This document shows positions 1 through 10,464 of a stretch of DNA of 36,520 bases, piece by piece. The stretch's first letter is position 1, and each line of letters begins with the position of its first letter. Made by a program: the position numbers and the translations under genes. The notes under the pieces are model-generated. The model had not been told where the DNA came from and ran no database searches. It worked only from the letters and a program-made list of their open reading frames with translations. The DNA lies in the NCBI GenBank assembly GCA_018648655.1, contig JABGQV010000089.1:1-36520 (forward strand), read 5' to 3'. This DNA is from Anaerolineae bacterium. Its GTDB lineage: Bacteria; Chloroflexota; Anaerolineae; Anaerolineales; Villigracilaceae.

Positions 1-14
1 GGCATAGAAATATT

Positions 15-1019
15 TTAGATAAAATATGTCCTATTCATATTGAGAATTGCTGGCATAGCAAGCCGATAAAGTAATTTTTCTTTTTCTTTTTCTTCAGTGA
101 TATCAGTGATTATTCCTGCAAAATTACTGACATCACCATTTTTATCGTAAATCGCGTTAATATTAATGCGTAAGAAATATGCTTCTCCTTCTGTGTTTCG
201 ACTCCAAACCTCACCTTGCCAAGATTTTTTTTGTAATAAATTTCTGGGAATTTGCATAGTCAGGTTTTTATCTGCGATTACTGGAGGGAAAATCAATTCA
301 ATGTTTTTTCCTATAATTTCATCTTTATAACCTGTTATTTGAGTAAAACCGGTGTTGTAGAATTGTATAACTCCTCTTTTGTCTGTGGCTATCACACCAT
401 CTGTTGTATTTTCAAAAATATTCTTGGTTAATTTTCTGAGATATTCAGCATCTCTTTCTGTTGCGATATTTTGAAAAACACTTCGTGTTGAAATGCTTTT
501 TCCATCTTTTATTTGGAGACTCGTTTCTCCTTTCAGATAAATAGGCTTTTCATCTTTGCTTATTAAGATAGTTTCTATCGTGGCGCTTTCTTGTTTTCTA
601 CTAAAAAGTGCATCGAAAGTGTGCTTGCAATCTTCAAGGTGTTTTGGGTGCATAATATCAAAAAGATTGAGCCCTTTTGCCTCTGTTTCTGAGTACCCAA
701 GCGTTTTTTGCCAAGCCTGATTTACAAAAAGAAAACGCCCTTTGGCGTCAACAATCTGGATAACAAGATCAACATTATTAATAAAATCACGCATTCTTTC
801 ACGGCTTGCACGTAATCGGACATTGCTTGAATAAATAGCCAATCCGCTAATGCCACCAAAAAAAACGGGCACAACAAAGGCACTTACGTCTAGAGAAAAG
901 GGAATGTTGAGCATTTTTTTCTGTAAGAGAGAAAAAAGACTTAAAAGTAGCGCGCCACCCATAAAAGAGCTGAAAACTTCATATAGAAATTTGTTTTTTT
1001 GCATAGCGAAATTATACAT
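15..1019 (-). CDS. Membrane-anchored PAS-domain sensor protein, probably truncated before an output domain
   Basis: ORF with two N-terminal hydrophobic segments and two PAS-like repeats (FINNVDLVIQIVDAKGRFLFVNQAWQKTLGYSE; IFENTTDGVIATDKRGVIQFYNTGFTQITGY, ending in FAGIITDITEEKEKEK). Stops soon after the second PAC segment. Confidence 0.75.
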   Translation of the reverse strand: MYNFAMQKNKFLYEVFSSFMGGALLLSLFSLLQKKMLNIPFSLDVSAFVVPVFFGGISGLAIYSSNVRLRASRERMRDFINNVDLVIQIVDAKGRFLFVNQAWQKTLGYSETEAKGLNLFDIMHPKHLEDCKHTFDALFSRKQESATIETILISKDEKPIYLKGETSLQIKDGKSISTRSVFQNIATERDAEYLRKLTKNIFENTTDGVIATDKRGVIQFYNTGFTQITGYKDEIIGKNIELIFPPVIADKNLTMQIPRNLLQKKSWQGEVWSRNTEGEAYFLRININAIYDKNGDVSNFAGIITDITEEKEKEKLLYRLAMPAILNMNRTYFI

Positions 1020-1070
1020 TTTTTTTGAAAAGTAGAGTTAACAAATTTGAAAGTTCGTATATAATGCGGG

Positions 1071-2093
1071 ATGATGAAACTCAAACAAAAATTTCTCCCT
1101 TTTATCTTCTTATTCTTATTGAGTGCTTTGCTGATTCCCATCATCGCTTCCGCGCGCGTCTCAAAGCCTGCTACCGATGCATATAGCTTGATTGCTGAAG
1201 TAAACGCCCTCCGCACAGCGAACGGACTTGCGCCTTATGCAATTAGTGCCACCCTAATGTCCGTTGCGCAAGCTCATAGTGATTATCAGGCAGCTACAAG
1301 TTCCGTCACGCATTATAGCGCAGATGGTTCACGCCCCTTTCAGCGTGCGCTTGCCGCTGGCTATCCCGTTAGCGGAGATTTAACCTTGGGTGGATTTTTC
1401 TCTGAAAATATCGTTGCAGGAAATGGGCTCACAGTGACTAGGGCTGTAGAGATTTGGCAAGGAGATGCTCCTCATCTTAATACCATGCTTTCCTCACATC
1501 TTACCGAAGTTGGGGCAGGGGTAACCAATGTGAATGGTTATATTTATTATACGTTAGATGCCTCTGCGCCTTCAGATGGGGCGGTGCCCGTATATACGCC
1601 AGATCCAAATTTGACTCCTGATAGCATGGGCGCGACGGGGGCACTTCCAACCTTAGATTTAATCATGCCTGTGATCACCAGCACACCTAGCCAAAATGGT
1701 AAAGTGATTCACGAAGTCCAAGTTGGGCAGAGTGTATGGGGTATTGCTGATGTTTACGGGACAACTGTGCAAGAAATCCGTGCCCTAAATAATATGAGTG
1801 CTGATGAGTTAGTATATCCAGGGGAATTATTATTCATTCGCACAGTGGCAACAGAAACTCTGCCTACGCCGACTTTAGCGGCAACAAGTACAACGCCCCC
1901 AACTCAGGTTCTTTTAACGGAAACAAGTCTCCCCACGAGCGTACCGACGTTAATCGTAGAAGAGATGCCCGCAGAAGAGCAATCTGAGAAAAATATTTTA
2001 GATAGTGGTTTGTGGGTGGTGCTTGTCATTATTTTTGCTGCACTTTTGATGGCTGGTTTGGTTACGTGGTTGAGTGGCCGGGATGGAGGTTAA
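1071..2093 (+). CDS. CAP/SCP-domain secreted protein with LysM domain and C-terminal transmembrane anchor
   Basis: Signal peptide; CAP motifs (AEVNALRTANGLAPY, AQAHSDYQA); LysM-like HEVQVGQSVWGIADVYGTTVQEIRALNNMSADELVYPGELLFI; C-terminal hydrophobic helix. Confidence 0.82.
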   Translation: MMKLKQKFLPFIFLFLLSALLIPIIASARVSKPATDAYSLIAEVNALRTANGLAPYAISATLMSVAQAHSDYQAATSSVTHYSADGSRPFQRALAAGYPVSGDLTLGGFFSENIVAGNGLTVTRAVEIWQGDAPHLNTMLSSHLTEVGAGVTNVNGYIYYTLDASAPSDGAVPVYTPDPNLTPDSMGATGALPTLDLIMPVITSTPSQNGKVIHEVQVGQSVWGIADVYGTTVQEIRALNNMSADELVYPGELLFIRTVATETLPTPTLAATSTTPPTQVLLTETSLPTSVPTLIVEEMPAEEQSEKNILDSGLWVVLVIIFAALLMAGLVTWLSGRDGG

Positions 2094-2187
2094 GATGAGT
2101 GCTTTTGGACAAATATCACCTGTCAAATATGAGTTTTCTTTGCTATAGTTGTCTTTTGTATAATAAATTTAAAGAGAGAAGAGATTT

Positions 2188-4095
2188 ATGGTTATGATGA
2201 AAAAGAAGTATTGGTTTGCTTTTATTTTATTGATTGTATTTTCCTTTCAAGCTTGCCAGCCTCTAGAGCCTGTTCCTGATGAGCCTATACCTTTGCCAGC
2301 GACAGAGATTGTTGATGTGCCCAAAGAAGAGACCGTTGAAGAGGTTGTCGAGGAAAAACCCTCGGTAGTTTTGATTTCTTGGGATGGCTCTCGCGCAGAT
2401 TTAGTGCACGACTTGATGGACGAAGGCTTAATGCCTAATTTTGCATCGGTTGCCGATGCCGGCGTGCGCGCGGAATATGCGCAGAGTATTGATCCATCCT
2501 TAACTGCTGCGGCGCATAACAGCATGTCATCTGGTTCTTTCCCAACGCATACGGGGATTACATCGAATAGCTTTCACGTTGTTGGAGATGACTTTTATTG
2601 GTATCGCAAAGGTTTTGACGAAGTAATGACCGATGCCGAGCCAATTTGGGTGACCGCATCAAAAAACGGATTAACAACTGCATCCGTCTTCTTTGTAGGT
2701 GGCTCACCTTCTCATGAGGGGCAATTGGCCGATTATACAGTAGGCTATGGTCTAAGCGATGCTTATTCGAAACAGGTGAATGTCTCTCTCAGCCCCACTG
2801 ATGGGTGGAGTGATGCACCAGAGTCTTATAGCCCTGCCCTAGAAGGAAAATTTACTATTCAGAATGTGGGCAAAGTTTTTCTCTATGTTTTCGATTCAAC
2901 GGATGATTCTACTGAAAATTACGATACCGTTATTTTGAATACCGAAAATGCTACTACCGATACAGCGAAGACACTTAAACAAAATGAGTGGGCTTCGCTG
3001 ATTTTGCTTAAGCGTGCTTTTTCTGGTGGGGATTTTCTTATTCAGGATATTAGCTCTGAAAAAGTAAAAATTTATCATACAGGCATTTACAGAAACAATA
3101 TCGCACCTAAAGAATTGCTAGATGCTATTAATGAGAAATTTGGTGCCTTCCCGGCCGGGGCCGATTCTTATGCACTCGGCGATGGGTGGATTACGCCAGA
3201 AGATAACCTTTATTTGCTTGAAATGCAATCTGTATATATGGCAGAAGTTGCAGCATGGGTTTATGAAAGTTATCAACCAGATTTGATGCTCACTTGGCAA
3301 GACCCTTTCGATTCGGCTGGGCATCAGTTTTTAATGGTAGATGAACGCCAGTTGAATTATTCACCAGAATTAGCCGAAGCTTATAGAGAAAACTATATCC
3401 GTGCAGCCCAAATAGCTGATAGTTCTCTGGGCATTATGCTCGATGCTTTTGATCTTGAAAAAATTACGCTTATGATTGGCGGCGATCATGGTATGGCGCC
3501 TATTCACTCACGGGTTTATCTTAATACTCTTCTCGAAAATGCAGGCTTACTTACACTCGATAGTAAAAATTATGTTGTACTCGAAGAAAGCAAGGCCTTT
3601 GCGATTTGTTCTGGTGGCGCCGTACACGTTTATATTAACCTTGAAGGGCGCGAAACAGGCGGTATCGTTCCTGAAAGCGAACTCCCTGCTATTCGAGATG
3701 AGATTATGGGACTCTTTGAAAACTTGACCGATCCCGAGACCGATGAGCTTATCTTCCAGCGTGTATTGCCTCGCGAATCACTCGCTGACCTTGGGCTTGT
3801 TTCCGCTAATTCTGGCGATATTTTCGCCCAAGCAGTTCCTGGCTACCACCTCGACGGCTGGCGCGGCAACGATGAAGTTTTTGCTCCAGCAGATTTTTAT
3901 GGTCAACATGGTTATGACAGCACCATTCCTGAAATGCACACAATTTTCCTTGCAGCGGGCGTAAATGTTTTTGATGTTGGTGAAATTATCTCGCCCGTCC
4001 ATATCGTAGATTATGCCCCGACCATTGCTGAAATTCTTGGCTTTGAACCTGCGCCTAATACAGACGGGAAAATTATCCCCGCATTGGTAAAATAA
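2188..4095 (+). CDS. Alkaline-phosphatase-superfamily phosphodiesterase/nucleotide pyrophosphatase-like lipoprotein
   Basis: Lipobox-like FSFQAC; VVLISWDGSRADLV and IGGDHGMAPIHSRVYLN metal-site style motifs. Confidence 0.78.
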   Translation: MVMMKKKYWFAFILLIVFSFQACQPLEPVPDEPIPLPATEIVDVPKEETVEEVVEEKPSVVLISWDGSRADLVHDLMDEGLMPNFASVADAGVRAEYAQSIDPSLTAAAHNSMSSGSFPTHTGITSNSFHVVGDDFYWYRKGFDEVMTDAEPIWVTASKNGLTTASVFFVGGSPSHEGQLADYTVGYGLSDAYSKQVNVSLSPTDGWSDAPESYSPALEGKFTIQNVGKVFLYVFDSTDDSTENYDTVILNTENATTDTAKTLKQNEWASLILLKRAFSGGDFLIQDISSEKVKIYHTGIYRNNIAPKELLDAINEKFGAFPAGADSYALGDGWITPEDNLYLLEMQSVYMAEVAAWVYESYQPDLMLTWQDPFDSAGHQFLMVDERQLNYSPELAEAYRENYIRAAQIADSSLGIMLDAFDLEKITLMIGGDHGMAPIHSRVYLNTLLENAGLLTLDSKNYVVLEESKAFAICSGGAVHVYINLEGRETGGIVPESELPAIRDEIMGLFENLTDPETDELIFQRVLPRESLADLGLVSANSGDIFAQAVPGYHLDGWRGNDEVFAPADFYGQHGYDSTIPEMHTIFLAAGVNVFDVGEIISPVHIVDYAPTIAEILGFEPAPNTDGKIIPALVK

Positions 4096-4099
4096 ATTT

Positions 4100-4978
4100 A
4101 TGAAAAAATCTATTTGTTTTCACCATAATGATCCCGATGGTTATGCCAGCGGAGCAATTGTCCGTCGCGCATTAGGCGACGCCGTCACGCTTGTTGAGAG
4201 CAATTATGACGATACCCCCATCCCCTGGGATTTGGTCGAAGATGCTGAGCAAATTATCGTGACTGATTTTTCCTTCACCGTTGATGAGATGCAACGCCTC
4301 GCTGAGGGGCGTGAACTTATCTGGATCGATCATCACAAAAGTGCAATTGCTGAGTTTGACGGCATTGCTGATAACTGGCCCGGTATTCGAGATATTTCTG
4401 AAGCAGCCTGTGTGCTGACCTGGAATTATTATTTCCCAAACGAGCCTTTGCCTCGTGCTGTGATTTTGATTGGCGATCGTGATATTTGGCGTTGGGCAGA
4501 GAAAGATACTGGCGCATTTGGCGGGGGATTATATAATGTAGACCACACAGCCGAGAACATAGGGTTATGGAAACTGCTTTTAGATGATGATGTGCCCACG
4601 TTGGAGAAAATGATTCGGGATGGTGCTTTATTGAGGGAATCGAGGCTCAAAGACATCGATCGGACAATGGAGGCACGCAGCTTCGAAGTCGAGTTTGAGG
4701 GCCATTCCACATTAGCGATTAACGCACGCGGAAGTGGCGATATTGGCAATTATGGGCGTGACCGTGACTACGAAATCGTCTATACTTATGCTGACAAAAT
4801 GCAATTAACTGGCCTCTATACAGTTGTTACCTTATATTCAAATAAAATTGACGTCTCTATTATCGCTAAAAAATATGGTGGAGGCGGGCACGCTGGTGCG
4901 GCGGGATTTGCTTTTCCGCGCGCCGTGACGCCTTTTCCGCCAGATGCAAAGCTAAAGTGGAATATTGAAGAAAAATAG
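4100..4978 (+). CDS. DHH-family phosphoesterase with DHHA1-type C-terminus
   Basis: HHNDPDGYASGAI, TDFSF, WIDHHKSA and C-terminal GGGGHAGAAGF motifs. Starts 4 bp after the upstream CDS. Confidence 0.85.
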   Translation: MKKSICFHHNDPDGYASGAIVRRALGDAVTLVESNYDDTPIPWDLVEDAEQIIVTDFSFTVDEMQRLAEGRELIWIDHHKSAIAEFDGIADNWPGIRDISEAACVLTWNYYFPNEPLPRAVILIGDRDIWRWAEKDTGAFGGGLYNVDHTAENIGLWKLLLDDDVPTLEKMIRDGALLRESRLKDIDRTMEARSFEVEFEGHSTLAINARGSGDIGNYGRDRDYEIVYTYADKMQLTGLYTVVTLYSNKIDVSIIAKKYGGGGHAGAAGFAFPRAVTPFPPDAKLKWNIEEK

Positions 4979-4989
4979 GAGCATAGCCT

Positions 4990-6684
4990 GTGAGTCTGTC
5001 TGATATTTTCTCCCCACTAAAAAAACGTTTATCAACTTGGCTCACCCCACGCCGTCTGCGGGGCTGGCGTGAGAACCTGACAGCCTATTTGATGATTGGC
5101 CCAGCTGTATCGTTGATTTTTCTTTTCGGCATTTTCCCTGTCGGATTTGCTTTATTTGTTAGCTTACATAAATGGAGGCTCAAGCGCGGGGATATTATTG
5201 GGCTAGTCAATTACACCAAAGCGATTGGCCCATTAGCCTATTTACTGATTTTTGTACTAGGAGTAGGCTTACTCTTTTTAGCATTCAGACAACTCCAGCG
5301 TAACTATAAAGAATTTGAAGGCCGACCCTTACGTTTCTGGATATTCAATATCCCTGGCGTATTATTGGCATCCGCAGGGTTGAGCTTTGTCAACTGGACA
5401 GTGGTTTTACTCCCAAATATTTTGGATATTGCAGACAAGATTAGAGGTGTAGAAAAAACCCGGGAGCTTTTTGTCCAGCTATTAGGCGAAGCCTTTAGCG
5501 CCCCGCTTGTTTTGACCGCACGTGGCATCATGTTTGGGGTTGTGTTGGCGGCCTTAATTGCTGTCTCTATCGCATTCTATTTTTGGCGAACGCTAGAAGA
5601 TATTCAACATCAATTCTCGTTAGCTGCAGCTTGGTTATTAGCAGGTGCTGGCGCAATCGTCTTGCAGTATGTATATGGCCAGATGATGCTTGCTTATACT
5701 CTTGCTATGCAAACAGGAGAAGACCCGGGCATTTTGCCGCAGATTGTTAGTATTTCAAGCGGCGTGATCTTACTCTTTATTGGTTGGAAACTTTGGCAAA
5801 AGGGAAGCGAGCAGGAAAGTATGGCGCTCTTTTCTTTTAGAATATTCGGCGCAATGGTCTTTATCGTTGGTGGCTGGATTATGATCGGGGAATTACCTAT
5901 CATCGTTGCTGCTGGTGACCCCGATTTGTGGGTAGGGTTAAAAGCGACTCTCTTCTATTCGCTCGGTACAATTCCCTTCCAATTAGGGATTTCGATTTTC
6001 CTTGCGGTCTTGCTCTTCCAAAACCTAAAAGGCTCTGCCTTCTTTCGCATGATGTTCTTCATGCCCTACGTTACACCTACTGTTGCAAGTGCAGCTGTTT
6101 TCCGACAACTTTTCTCAAATCGTCAGCAAGCGCCTATCAACGCGGGGATGAAGCTTCTTGGCATGGAGCCCTTGCAATGGCTGTGGGAGCCAAAAGGCAT
6201 TCTGCGTTTGATGGCTAATAATGCTGGAATTGAAAATTGGCCTGCCTGGGCTGATGGACCCAGCTTGGCATTGGGTGTCGTTATTATCTATTCTATTTGG
6301 GTTTTCGTTGGCTATAACACAGTGATTTATTTGGCTGGTCTTGGCAATATCTCTAAAGAAGTTGGCGAAGCGGCTGAAGTAGATGGCGCAAGTCGTTGGC
6401 AAATATTCCGTCATATCACCTTCCCCCTTCTTTCACCAACTACCTATTTCCTAACTCTAATCTCGGTTATTGGTACATTTAAAGCCTTCAATCACATTTG
6501 GATCATGCGTCTCGAAGCATCTCTTGGTACAGCCGATACTTTTAGTGTCGTCATTTTTACAGAATTCTTCGAGAAATTGCGCTATGGTTACGCCTCGGCA
6601 ATGGCATTTATTCTTTTTGCCATTATTCTTGGGTTAACATTTGTCAATAATAAAATTCAGGGATCGCGAGTTTTCTATGGATAA
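4990..6684 (+). CDS. Sugar-type ABC transporter permease (MalF-like), enlarged
   Basis: C-terminal half carries the canonical permease EAA-type loop ([27 protein letters not shown]); N-terminal half has extra hydrophobic segments. Confidence 0.85.
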   Translation: MSLSDIFSPLKKRLSTWLTPRRLRGWRENLTAYLMIGPAVSLIFLFGIFPVGFALFVSLHKWRLKRGDIIGLVNYTKAIGPLAYLLIFVLGVGLLFLAFRQLQRNYKEFEGRPLRFWIFNIPGVLLASAGLSFVNWTVVLLPNILDIADKIRGVEKTRELFVQLLGEAFSAPLVLTARGIMFGVVLAALIAVSIAFYFWRTLEDIQHQFSLAAAWLLAGAGAIVLQYVYGQMMLAYTLAMQTGEDPGILPQIVSISSGVILLFIGWKLWQKGSEQESMALFSFRIFGAMVFIVGGWIMIGELPIIVAAGDPDLWVGLKATLFYSLGTIPFQLGISIFLAVLLFQNLKGSAFFRMMFFMPYVTPTVASAAVFRQLFSNRQQAPINAGMKLLGMEPLQWLWEPKGILRLMANNAGIENWPAWADGPSLALGVVIIYSIWVFVGYNTVIYLAGLGNISKEVGEAAEVDGASRWQIFRHITFPLLSPTTYFLTLISVIGTFKAFNHIWIMRLEASLGTADTFSVVIFTEFFEKLRYGYASAMAFILFAIILGLTFVNNKIQGSRVFYG

Positions 6685-7558
6685 AGCACTCACACCTCCC
6701 CGCACCAAACCTAAAAAGAAAGCCACATGGTTGCTATTGCGCAATATTGCTACTTATCTGATGTTAAGCATAGGAGTAGTCATTGCTGTCTTTCCCTTTT
6801 TCTGGATGATTTCCACTTCGCTGATGACTTTAGGTGAAGCGCAAGGTACGCGCCTAATTCCCTCATCGATTCATTGGGAAAATTATGGAAACGCATGGAA
6901 GGAAGCCAGATTCTCTCTCTTTATGTGGAATAGCGTCCGCATCACGCTCATAACCCTGGCTGGTGAACTGACTTTCAGCGTTCTCGCTGCCTACGCTTTT
7001 GCACGAATCAAATTCCCTGGTCGTGATCTGATTTTTGGCCTCTTGCTCAGTACCATGATGATTCCTGCGATGGTAACTATCATTCCAAACTTCCTCCTTG
7101 TTACTTGGCTTGGGCGCATCGGACCTATTAAATGGATTAATAATTGGCCTGCATTGACTATCCCCTTCATGGGGAGTGTTTTCGCTATCTTTTTGTTGCG
7201 CCAATTTTTTGCCCAAATTCCCAGCGAGCTATTTGACTCTGCTCGTGTTGATGGGGCAGGACATTTGCGCTTTTTGTGGAGTGTAGTTATCCCCCTCTCC
7301 AAGGCGCCTCTAATGGTCATCATTATCTTGTCCTTTATCGGAGCGTGGAATGCTCTCGCCTGGCCGATGCTGGTGACCAACTCCCCAGATTGGCGTCCGA
7401 TCGCGGTCGGATTAGCCGGTTTTATAGATGAAGCTGGGCAACAGATCCATCTGATGATGGCTGGGGCCTTTATCGTCATTATCCCCATTCTAGTGCTTTA
7501 TTTCTTCACTCAAAAACAATTCACCGAAAGTATTGCCAGAAGTGGATTGAAAGGATAA
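6677..7558 (+). CDS. Sugar-type ABC transporter permease (MalG-like)
   Basis: EAA-type motif ([32 protein letters not shown]). ATG at 6677 preferred over the ORF-track start at 6641; it overlaps the preceding stop by 8 nt. Confidence 0.86.
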   Translation: MDKALTPPRTKPKKKATWLLLRNIATYLMLSIGVVIAVFPFFWMISTSLMTLGEAQGTRLIPSSIHWENYGNAWKEARFSLFMWNSVRITLITLAGELTFSVLAAYAFARIKFPGRDLIFGLLLSTMMIPAMVTIIPNFLLVTWLGRIGPIKWINNWPALTIPFMGSVFAIFLLRQFFAQIPSELFDSARVDGAGHLRFLWSVVIPLSKAPLMVIIILSFIGAWNALAWPMLVTNSPDWRPIAVGLAGFIDEAGQQIHLMMAGAFIVIIPILVLYFFTQKQFTESIARSGLKG

Positions 7559-7655
7559 ATAATTTTACCAATGAAGGAGGTGGTTTGTCTCAAGAAAGAA
7601 CATAGTAAGCCTATCTATTTCAGAAAGTAAAACAAATTTAAGGAGAAAGAAAATC

Positions 7656-9080
7656 ATGTTTAGTAAGACCATGAAAACCCTAGTAATGTTTGTCGTAGCC
7701 TTGGCCCTCGTATTGACTGCCTGTACGCCTGCTGCAGAACCTGCCCCAGTAGAAGAACCTGCTGCTCCCGCTGAAGAAGCCCCTGCAGAGGAAGCTCCGG
7801 CTGAAGAGCCTGCCGTGGTTGAAGAAGAAGAAATGATGCCTGCTGTTGATCCCACCGGTCAGACTATAAGCTTCTGGCATGTCTGGGGCACTGGCTCACC
7901 TAGTGAAGCTATGCTTGCTATTGCGGATGATTTCAACGCCACCAATGAGTGGGGCATCACACTTGAACCCATTGATCAGGGCCGCCATGGCGATAATGAA
8001 GACGCCTTCAATGCTGCTGTTCAATCTGGCGACCTGCCAAGTATGACCACAGGTTATACCAACGCAATGGCTAATTGGTATGCTGTAGATGCTGTTGTTG
8101 ATTTGACCCCTTACGTAGAAGATGAGTATTTTGGTTTGAGTGCTGAAGAAAAAGCTGCTTTTTATGCTGGTTCATGGGATGGCGGTAAGGCCTCTGATGG
8201 TACCCTCTTCGCCTATCCTATCAGTCAGTCTGCAAATGTTTTATTCTACAACTCTGGTTGGGCAAAAGAACTTGGTTTCGATGCTGCTCCTGCTAATTAT
8301 GAAGAGTTCAAAGCTCAAGCTTGTGCTGCTGCAGAAGCGAATACCAATGATGACAACCCAGATAATGATGGCACTGGTGGTTTGGTGCTCTACGCTGGTG
8401 CATCTAATGTAGCTTCCTTTGTTTTCGCCAACGGCGGAAATATGCTCAATGCTGCGGGTGATGGCTATGACTTCACCGACCAGACCGTGGTTGATGCTGC
8501 TGAGTTCATGAAAGAGCTCTGGGACGAAGGCTGTGCTTTCGGAACCGAGTCTTATCCGAACCCTGAATTTGCTACCCGCAAAGCTCTCTTTACGATGAGC
8601 TCAACTGCTGGCTTGCCCTACCAATTCTCTGCCTTTGAAGCTGAAGATGCCATTCAAGACGAATGGACCATCGCTCCTTTCCCCGGCAAAGATGGTGGAC
8701 AAGCAGTTGATCTTTACGGTCAATATGTAGCAATCGCTAATACCAATCCTGAACAGATGATGGCCACCTGGGTCTTCATAAAATACCTGACTTCCCCAGA
8801 AGTACAGGCAAAATGGATTGCTGGTAGTGCATATTACCCCACTCGCTCCGACACCTTGCCTCTAATTGCTGAGTATGGTGCTGAGAATGAAGTTTGGGCT
8901 TATGGTTTAAGCTTCCTTGAATACGGCTCTGCAGAACCCGCTTGGGCTTCTTGGAGCACTGTTCGCCGCGATGTTGGTGATAACTTCTATGCTATTTTAC
9001 AAGGTGCTCCTGAAGATATCCCCGCCTTGCTCGAAGAATTGAATGGTAAAGCTGCAACCGCTATTGAAGAACTTCAATAA
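7656..9080 (+). CDS. Extracellular solute-binding lipoprotein (sugar-type ABC importer)
   Basis: Lipobox LALVLTAC, Ala/Pro/Glu-rich linker, SBP-like body (TISFWHVWGTGSPSEAMLAIADDFNATN...). SD-like AAGGAGAAAG upstream. Confidence 0.88.
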   Translation: MFSKTMKTLVMFVVALALVLTACTPAAEPAPVEEPAAPAEEAPAEEAPAEEPAVVEEEEMMPAVDPTGQTISFWHVWGTGSPSEAMLAIADDFNATNEWGITLEPIDQGRHGDNEDAFNAAVQSGDLPSMTTGYTNAMANWYAVDAVVDLTPYVEDEYFGLSAEEKAAFYAGSWDGGKASDGTLFAYPISQSANVLFYNSGWAKELGFDAAPANYEEFKAQACAAAEANTNDDNPDNDGTGGLVLYAGASNVASFVFANGGNMLNAAGDGYDFTDQTVVDAAEFMKELWDEGCAFGTESYPNPEFATRKALFTMSSTAGLPYQFSAFEAEDAIQDEWTIAPFPGKDGGQAVDLYGQYVAIANTNPEQMMATWVFIKYLTSPEVQAKWIAGSAYYPTRSDTLPLIAEYGAENEVWAYGLSFLEYGSAEPAWASWSTVRRDVGDNFYAILQGAPEDIPALLEELNGKAATAIEELQ

Positions 9081-9101
9081 GCTAAGCAGTTAGATAAAAA
9101 C

Positions 9102-9135
9102 AAAAAGGAGCGAGCCAAGTGGCTCGCTCCTTTTT
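9102..9135. terminator. Bidirectional intrinsic terminator
   Basis: Perfect inverted repeat AAAAAGGAGCGAGCC-AAGT-GGCTCGCTCCTTTTT between convergent genes. Confidence 0.92.
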
Positions 9136-9201
9136 GTTTAATAATCTCTTCGCGATGCTCCGTGTTGCGATTTCTAGGGTTTATGCAAGAGTTCTATTAT
9201 T

Positions 9202-10464
9202 TTACTTATGCACATCTGCCGCAATAACAGATAGCCCGCGCTCAGTAAGTTGCCAAGCTGTTTTATTGAGTGCTTCAAATTTATCCATGAAGTTGATCTC
9301 AAGCGCATCCATATCGCCAGCTTCATTGATTTCATCTTTAGCACGGAAATATTCGAGAATGTCCGATGGATGCTCACGCGCGCCATCAACTTCTGGGTCG
9401 CCACCTTCGTGTTTCGCAGAGATATTGGCAACGTGGTCGGCGAGTTCAAGCAATTCGTCACGCCGATTATAGGGCTGGATGACGATATGCTTGAAGGTCT
9501 CGGTAATATGGTGCTCAAAGCGAACAATATCTTCAAAGCCAAGTTCTTTGCGGAACTGGGCGGTAATTTCCATCGTTTTGTTATTGGTTGAGTTGCCCCA
9601 GTTGAAGCCAATCAGAGGCGTCGTTCCATCTTCGCGGGCAAAAAGTTTTGCGCCGAGAAGTGTCCAGAGTGCACCATAAGGATTATCGTTGCCCATGAAA
9701 ACCGAGATTTTGAATTCGTTATCTACGCCGATTTTGTGGAGCATATAGGCAAGAAAAATGGTGCCAGGGTTGATATTGAGCACCTGTTTTACGCCGTAGC
9801 GTGTGTAATAATAGAGAAATTCATCAATCCATTTTAAGGCGTGGCTATTGGGTTGTCCGATGCCGCCAAAATAACCCGTAATTGTTTCAGGACCGCCAAG
9901 ATGGATATTTGAGCCATCCGTGCCTTTCGTGTCGAGCGTTTCGACGTAGGTCGCGCCGACGATCTGCATCCCAGCTGCGAAGGCGACTAAATCCCCGTCA
10001 TCTTCCTGTTCTTTCATATTGCGAACGCGGATGAAACGGCCAGGCATCAACTTGCCCTCGTCGATTGAGCGTTTTGCGGCAGTAATCAACCACGGGAAAT
10101 ACTGGCAAGCAGAGATTTCAAGGGTTACAGCAAAATCATCTTTAAATTCTGTTGAATTGGCTTTTGCACTCAAAACTTTTTCTTTATAGGCATCAACGGT
10201 GATAAATGCGCCAGCATCACGTTGCTCTTGAAGCCATTTTAGACCTTCGAGATATTCGGGTTTAACTTCTGCTACTTTTGCAAGCAAATTCTCAAGTTTA
10301 CGGGCTTCATTGGCTTTAGCATTGATTTCTTCAGGAGTGCCGTATTTGGCTACAACTTCCAGAAAATCGTTAATTACTTGCTCGTCAGGATTAAGCAAAA
10401 CAGCGTTAATTTCATCAAGGCGTGTGGCAGGGATTTTCAAGAGCTCACGTAAATCTTGGGTCAT
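9202..10464 (-). CDS. Conserved-looking protein of unknown function, 420 aa
   Basis: Long ORF with protein-like composition and convergent terminator; no family recognised by eye. Confidence 0.75.
   Translation of the reverse strand: MTQDLRELLKIPATRLDEINAVLLNPDEQVINDFLEVVAKYGTPEEINAKANEARKLENLLAKVAEVKPEYLEGLKWLQEQRDAGAFITVDAYKEKVLSAKANSTEFKDDFAVTLEISACQYFPWLITAAKRSIDEGKLMPGRFIRVRNMKEQEDDGDLVAFAAGMQIVGATYVETLDTKGTDGSNIHLGGPETITGYFGGIGQPNSHALKWIDEFLYYYTRYGVKQVLNINPGTIFLAYMLHKIGVDNEFKISVFMGNDNPYGALWTLLGAKLFAREDGTTPLIGFNWGNSTNNKTMEITAQFRKELGFEDIVRFEHHITETFKHIVIQPYNRRDELLELADHVANISAKHEGGDPEVDGAREHPSDILEYFRAKDEINEAGDMDALEINFMDKFEALNKTAWQLTERGLSVIAADVHK

Noticed and set aside
941-1216. ORF-track entry antisense to the CAP gene, and many similar antisense ORFs (e.g. 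19467-20036, 18666-19157, 13699-14094)
   Set aside because: They overlap strongly supported genes on the opposite strand and lack recognisable motifs; treated as shadow ORFs.
2119-2131. 13-mer CTGTCAAATATGA shared with 36250-36262
   Set aside because: Matches of this length are expected by chance in a 36-kb AT-rich window.
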